Below, piece after piece: positions 61,505 to 64,000 of a DNA stretch of 64,000 bases. Source of the stretch: Channa striata (lineage: Eukaryota > Chordata > Actinopteri > Anabantiformes > Channidae); assembly GCA_033026295.1 (NCBI GenBank), contig CM065183.1:12688657-12752656 (forward strand). Reading direction: 5' to 3'. Within the stretch, counting starts at the first letter, position 1. Every line of letters begins with the position of its first letter. The notes under the pieces are model-generated. The model saw only the letters and a list, made by a program, of their open reading frames with translations, did not search any database and was not told the DNA's origin. Position numbers and translations under genes: made by a program.

Positions 61505-61860
61505 ACTGTGTTTACTATATACTCACTGGCCACTTTATTATGTACACCTGTACATTCTAACCATGAATTCTGATTTTACAAGACTCTAATTTAAAAATGC
61601 ACAGGTACATAATCACATGATCGTCTTCACAAACTTTGAAGTTCCGTGTCAAAACAGAGGTATCCACTGACAACTATGGAATGTTACATCATGTCTTCAG
61701 AACGAATGATGATCTCAAGTGTTTTTCCGGAGAAATTTCAAGATTCCAGTGCATGCGTGAAAGAAGCTTTACAGATATCACGTTTATTCTAACTCAGCAT
61801 CACAGCATGGACCAGACCAGAGATTTCCAGACCTGTAAACCATGAAGAAAGCCCAGCTTT
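61505..61860 (+). mobile_element. Tc1-like DNA transposon relic
   Basis: The sequence atactcactggccactttatt followed by atgtacacctgtacattcta is the terminal inverted repeat of a common vertebrate Tc1-like element. Further on, gtttttccggagaaatttca and gattccagtgcatgcgtg resemble the start of its transposase region in degraded form. A 69-codon frame over it is a remnant or chance. The far end is missing. Confidence 0.55.
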
Positions 61861-64000
61861 GCCAAAAACATTTTTATCTGCAAAAAACAGGCTTTACACA
61901 TAGTGGCCTTTTTTTTTGTTAGCCACCTTACTAATGTCAGAAATCTAAATTTAAATTGTGTGTGCAACTGTAAATAAAAACTGAACCACTAAGAGAATTT
62001 AATGAATCGAATTCTCACTATACGCATGATCTTGAGGAACAAAAAACTCACTGCAACTGGGCCAGAAAAGACCCACAAAAAGACATTTGTCTGTGGAGTA
62101 GATGCACATTGACATAAGCTTGAGTAGAGGACATTCGATTAAACTCACAATCATGATTGTGATTCAGTCAAAGATCCAGGCTCTCTGGCCTTCGGTTCAT
62201 GCATTTTCAGAGAGCACAGAGGAACGCTTGGATAAGGCCAGTAGACAAATTGGCAAGTTGTAGAACATTGGCTATATGTCTTGCTGCCTACCAATTAAAA
62301 AGGAGAAAAAGTTGTCTAATTTACCACAATTTCTCACACAAAGTTGCTGTAGTGCTTCCATATACGTGTTCCTTTCTTAATTTTCTGGAACCCTGAGGAG
62401 CAGCAACAACAGCATAGTCAAAATACATGCTGGTGTTGACAGTGCAAGAATTGGAGCATATTTCACTTAAAAATATTGGAGAAAAGGGGCCTACTGTAGC
62501 AGGAAACATACTGTAAAAATCTATAAAGCTGAGAGGAATTGCAAAGTTCAACAATTATTTGGGTTGTTTATATTGTGGGTTGTTTCACGTAGGTGAAGTG
62601 GTCATGTGACCTTGTATTAAAGAAACCTCACTTAAGGATGGTTTAAATTTTGCTCTTGCCACATTTTATTAACTGTAGCATAAAATGAAAGTGACAGGAT
62701 GTGACAGCTCGAACTGAGCTGTAAATCCTTGGGCAGGAGGTGGGGGGTGACAAATAAAACTAAGTCTTGCTTGTTCTTTCCAGGTAGGTGGCAATCAAGC
62801 AGTAGATTCCACAGCTGACTTTGATTTGCCTGCCAAGAAAGCTGTAGGCACTAATAGTGTGTGACACTGATTGAGGGGGGAGAGGGAGAGAGCAAGGTAT
62901 GAAGTGAAAAGAAAAAGGGAACAAAGATTTGAAAGAGATGGGAAGTGAATGAAAAGAGAGAATCCAGCGGTGAGAACGGAAAGGACAGAGACATGTTGGA
63001 CAGAGGGTGAATGATGGGCAAAGAGAAGGAGAGACAAAAGTTGTCAACCTGCCATGTTGTTGTAGACTCTTCAGAATCAGCTGACTGACACACACACACA
63101 TATTTGAGTGGGGGATTTCTTTTGGGTAAAATACAGACAGAGACACACACACACAAACACTGGGGATTACTGGCAGCCGCACGGCCACACTAACTGATGT
63201 GGCAGCGTGTGTGTGTGTGTGTGTGTCCCACCCTGTGAGTTAGTGTAGTTTAATTGTTGGCCAACGTGTGCTGTGAGTGACAGCTGATCTTTTCTAATGA
63301 CAGAGCTGGTTTACTCAAGCACTCGAGGGGGAGGGAGGACACTCTACTCCCTGATTGGTTAGGAGGTGGAAGTGCCATCAATCAGATGTCAGTGTCACTT
63401 TATTTACGGAGGTGAAGCTTGTTGAAGATCGTCATGGCTAGTTTTTCTTAATCCCAATTAGTAGGACGAAGGTGGTGCTGCCTTTTTTAAAACTCAGCAC
63501 AGCTCTTATAATGTGACGTGTTTGCCGACTTGATTTCAGCATCTCCTCCTGTAGATTTTCAAATGTCCGCACAGTCAGTATAATATACTCTTGGTCGATC
63601 AGAGGAATGTGTGTGGCAGTATGTCGAAGTTTAACTTGCAAACTCAGGCTTTTTCTACAATCAGCTCTCCACCGATCACCGTTTCCATTAAAGGAGCAAT
63701 TGAATGAAATTAGAGTTGGCATCATGAAACCTGAATCCAAAAGTTTTTCTTAACACATCCACAAAATGAATCTTTAACTTTCTTTGAATCAGTGAACAAG
63801 GACAAAAGAATGATTTTGTTGTCATTCACGCAGTAACTCTTAGGAGCTGCTGTTGTTTAGAGAGCTGAGATAAATCAACGGATCTGCCTGAGATGAGATC
63901 ATGTGACAGAGTTTAGAGCTCCATTAGCCGTGATGAGGGGCCGCCATGGCCACGTGAGTCCAACAAATATATATTTTCAGTGGGTTTGTTTCACTTTGGC
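61861..64000. other. No confirmed gene
   Basis: It holds the purine-rich tract and flanking microsatellites. Near the right edge (63,941-63,955) a strong start context is followed by a splice-donor-like sequence. Otherwise nothing was recognised. Confidence 0.5.
62870..63035. repeat. Purine-rich tract
   Basis: Some 165 bases dominated by A and G on the plus strand, with few pyrimidines. The 142-, 101- and 80-codon antisense frames here (Ser/Phe/Leu/Pro-rich) come from this composition bias. (GT)n and (CA)n arrays flank it at about 63,090, 63,142 and 63,207-63,226. Confidence 0.85.

Noticed and set aside
62760..63188. 142-, 101- and 80-codon minus-strand frames
   Set aside because: They arise from the purine-rich tract and CA repeats. 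The protein is low-complexity Ser/Phe/Leu/Pro with no known motif.
1..64000. CRISPR arrays, operons, phage or other prokaryotic systems
   Set aside because: No regularly spaced repeats, no gene clusters and no ribosome-binding-site-led frames. The repeat content is that of a fish nuclear genome.

Overview
The window looks like AT-rich, non-coding nuclear DNA from a ray-finned fish, probably a spiny-rayed (percomorph) teleost. The case rests on the repeats. There are (CA)n/(GT)n microsatellites throughout, an RTE-type LINE of the kind common in teleosts, tRNA-headed SINEs resembling the cichlid AFC type, DANA/Mermaid-like repeats with the conserved 'cccacagtccaaagacat' core, L2-type LINE 3' ends with TTGAA tails, and Tc1-like terminal repeats. 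No sequence search could be run, so family names come from recognising motifs. I found no convincing host protein-coding gene. Almost all open frames are short, unrelated to anything I recognise, and of the length expected by chance. The window is therefore either a gene desert or one or more long introns.

Layout. 0-15.8 kb: unique AT-rich DNA with two CA repeats, a worn DANA-like copy (7.24-7.40 kb), an L2 tail scrap (7.69 kb) and a chimeric SINE whose head is the 5' part of tRNA-Ser(GCU) and whose tail is L2/UnaSINE-like (12.06-12.24 kb). 15.88-18.91 kb: a near-intact RTE-like LINE on the minus strand, flanked by a perfect 19-bp target-site duplication, with endonuclease and reverse transcriptase in one frame broken once near its C-terminus. 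19-30 kb: several SINE and DNA-transposon relics, including a DANA-like element split by about 340 bp and a MITE-like element with terminal inverted repeats. 30.3-31.7 kb: a repeat-free stretch rich in TAAT/TTAATT motifs, the best candidate for conserved regulatory DNA. 33-37 kb: long dinucleotide arrays, a perfect 21-bp hairpin with a 130-codon frame starting inside it, and an AFC-like SINE. 41-53 kb: more SINE and Tc1 scraps, a possible solo LTR (49.1-49.9 kb) and a reverse-transcriptase scrap (52.8 kb). 54.2-58.9 kb: a cluster of dead retroelements (partial LTR copy, Rex1/CR1-like 3' end, internally deleted L2, Rex1/CR1-like RT pseudogene). 59-64 kb: unique DNA with a Tc1-like relic, a long (TG)n array and a purine-rich tract.

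The only machinery encoded here is that of retrotransposons. The RTE-like LINE would have supplied endonuclease and reverse transcriptase. The SINEs and the L2-tailed elements would have depended on LINE enzymes from elsewhere in the genome. I looked for, and did not find, an operon-like cluster, a CRISPR-like array, a virus-like block or any other new system. The most unusual items are the tRNA-Ser/L2-tail chimera, the perfect 21-bp hairpin, the paired short repeat at 23.9 and 46.4 kb, and the exon-like sites at 55.5 and 63.9 kb. All are modest and testable.
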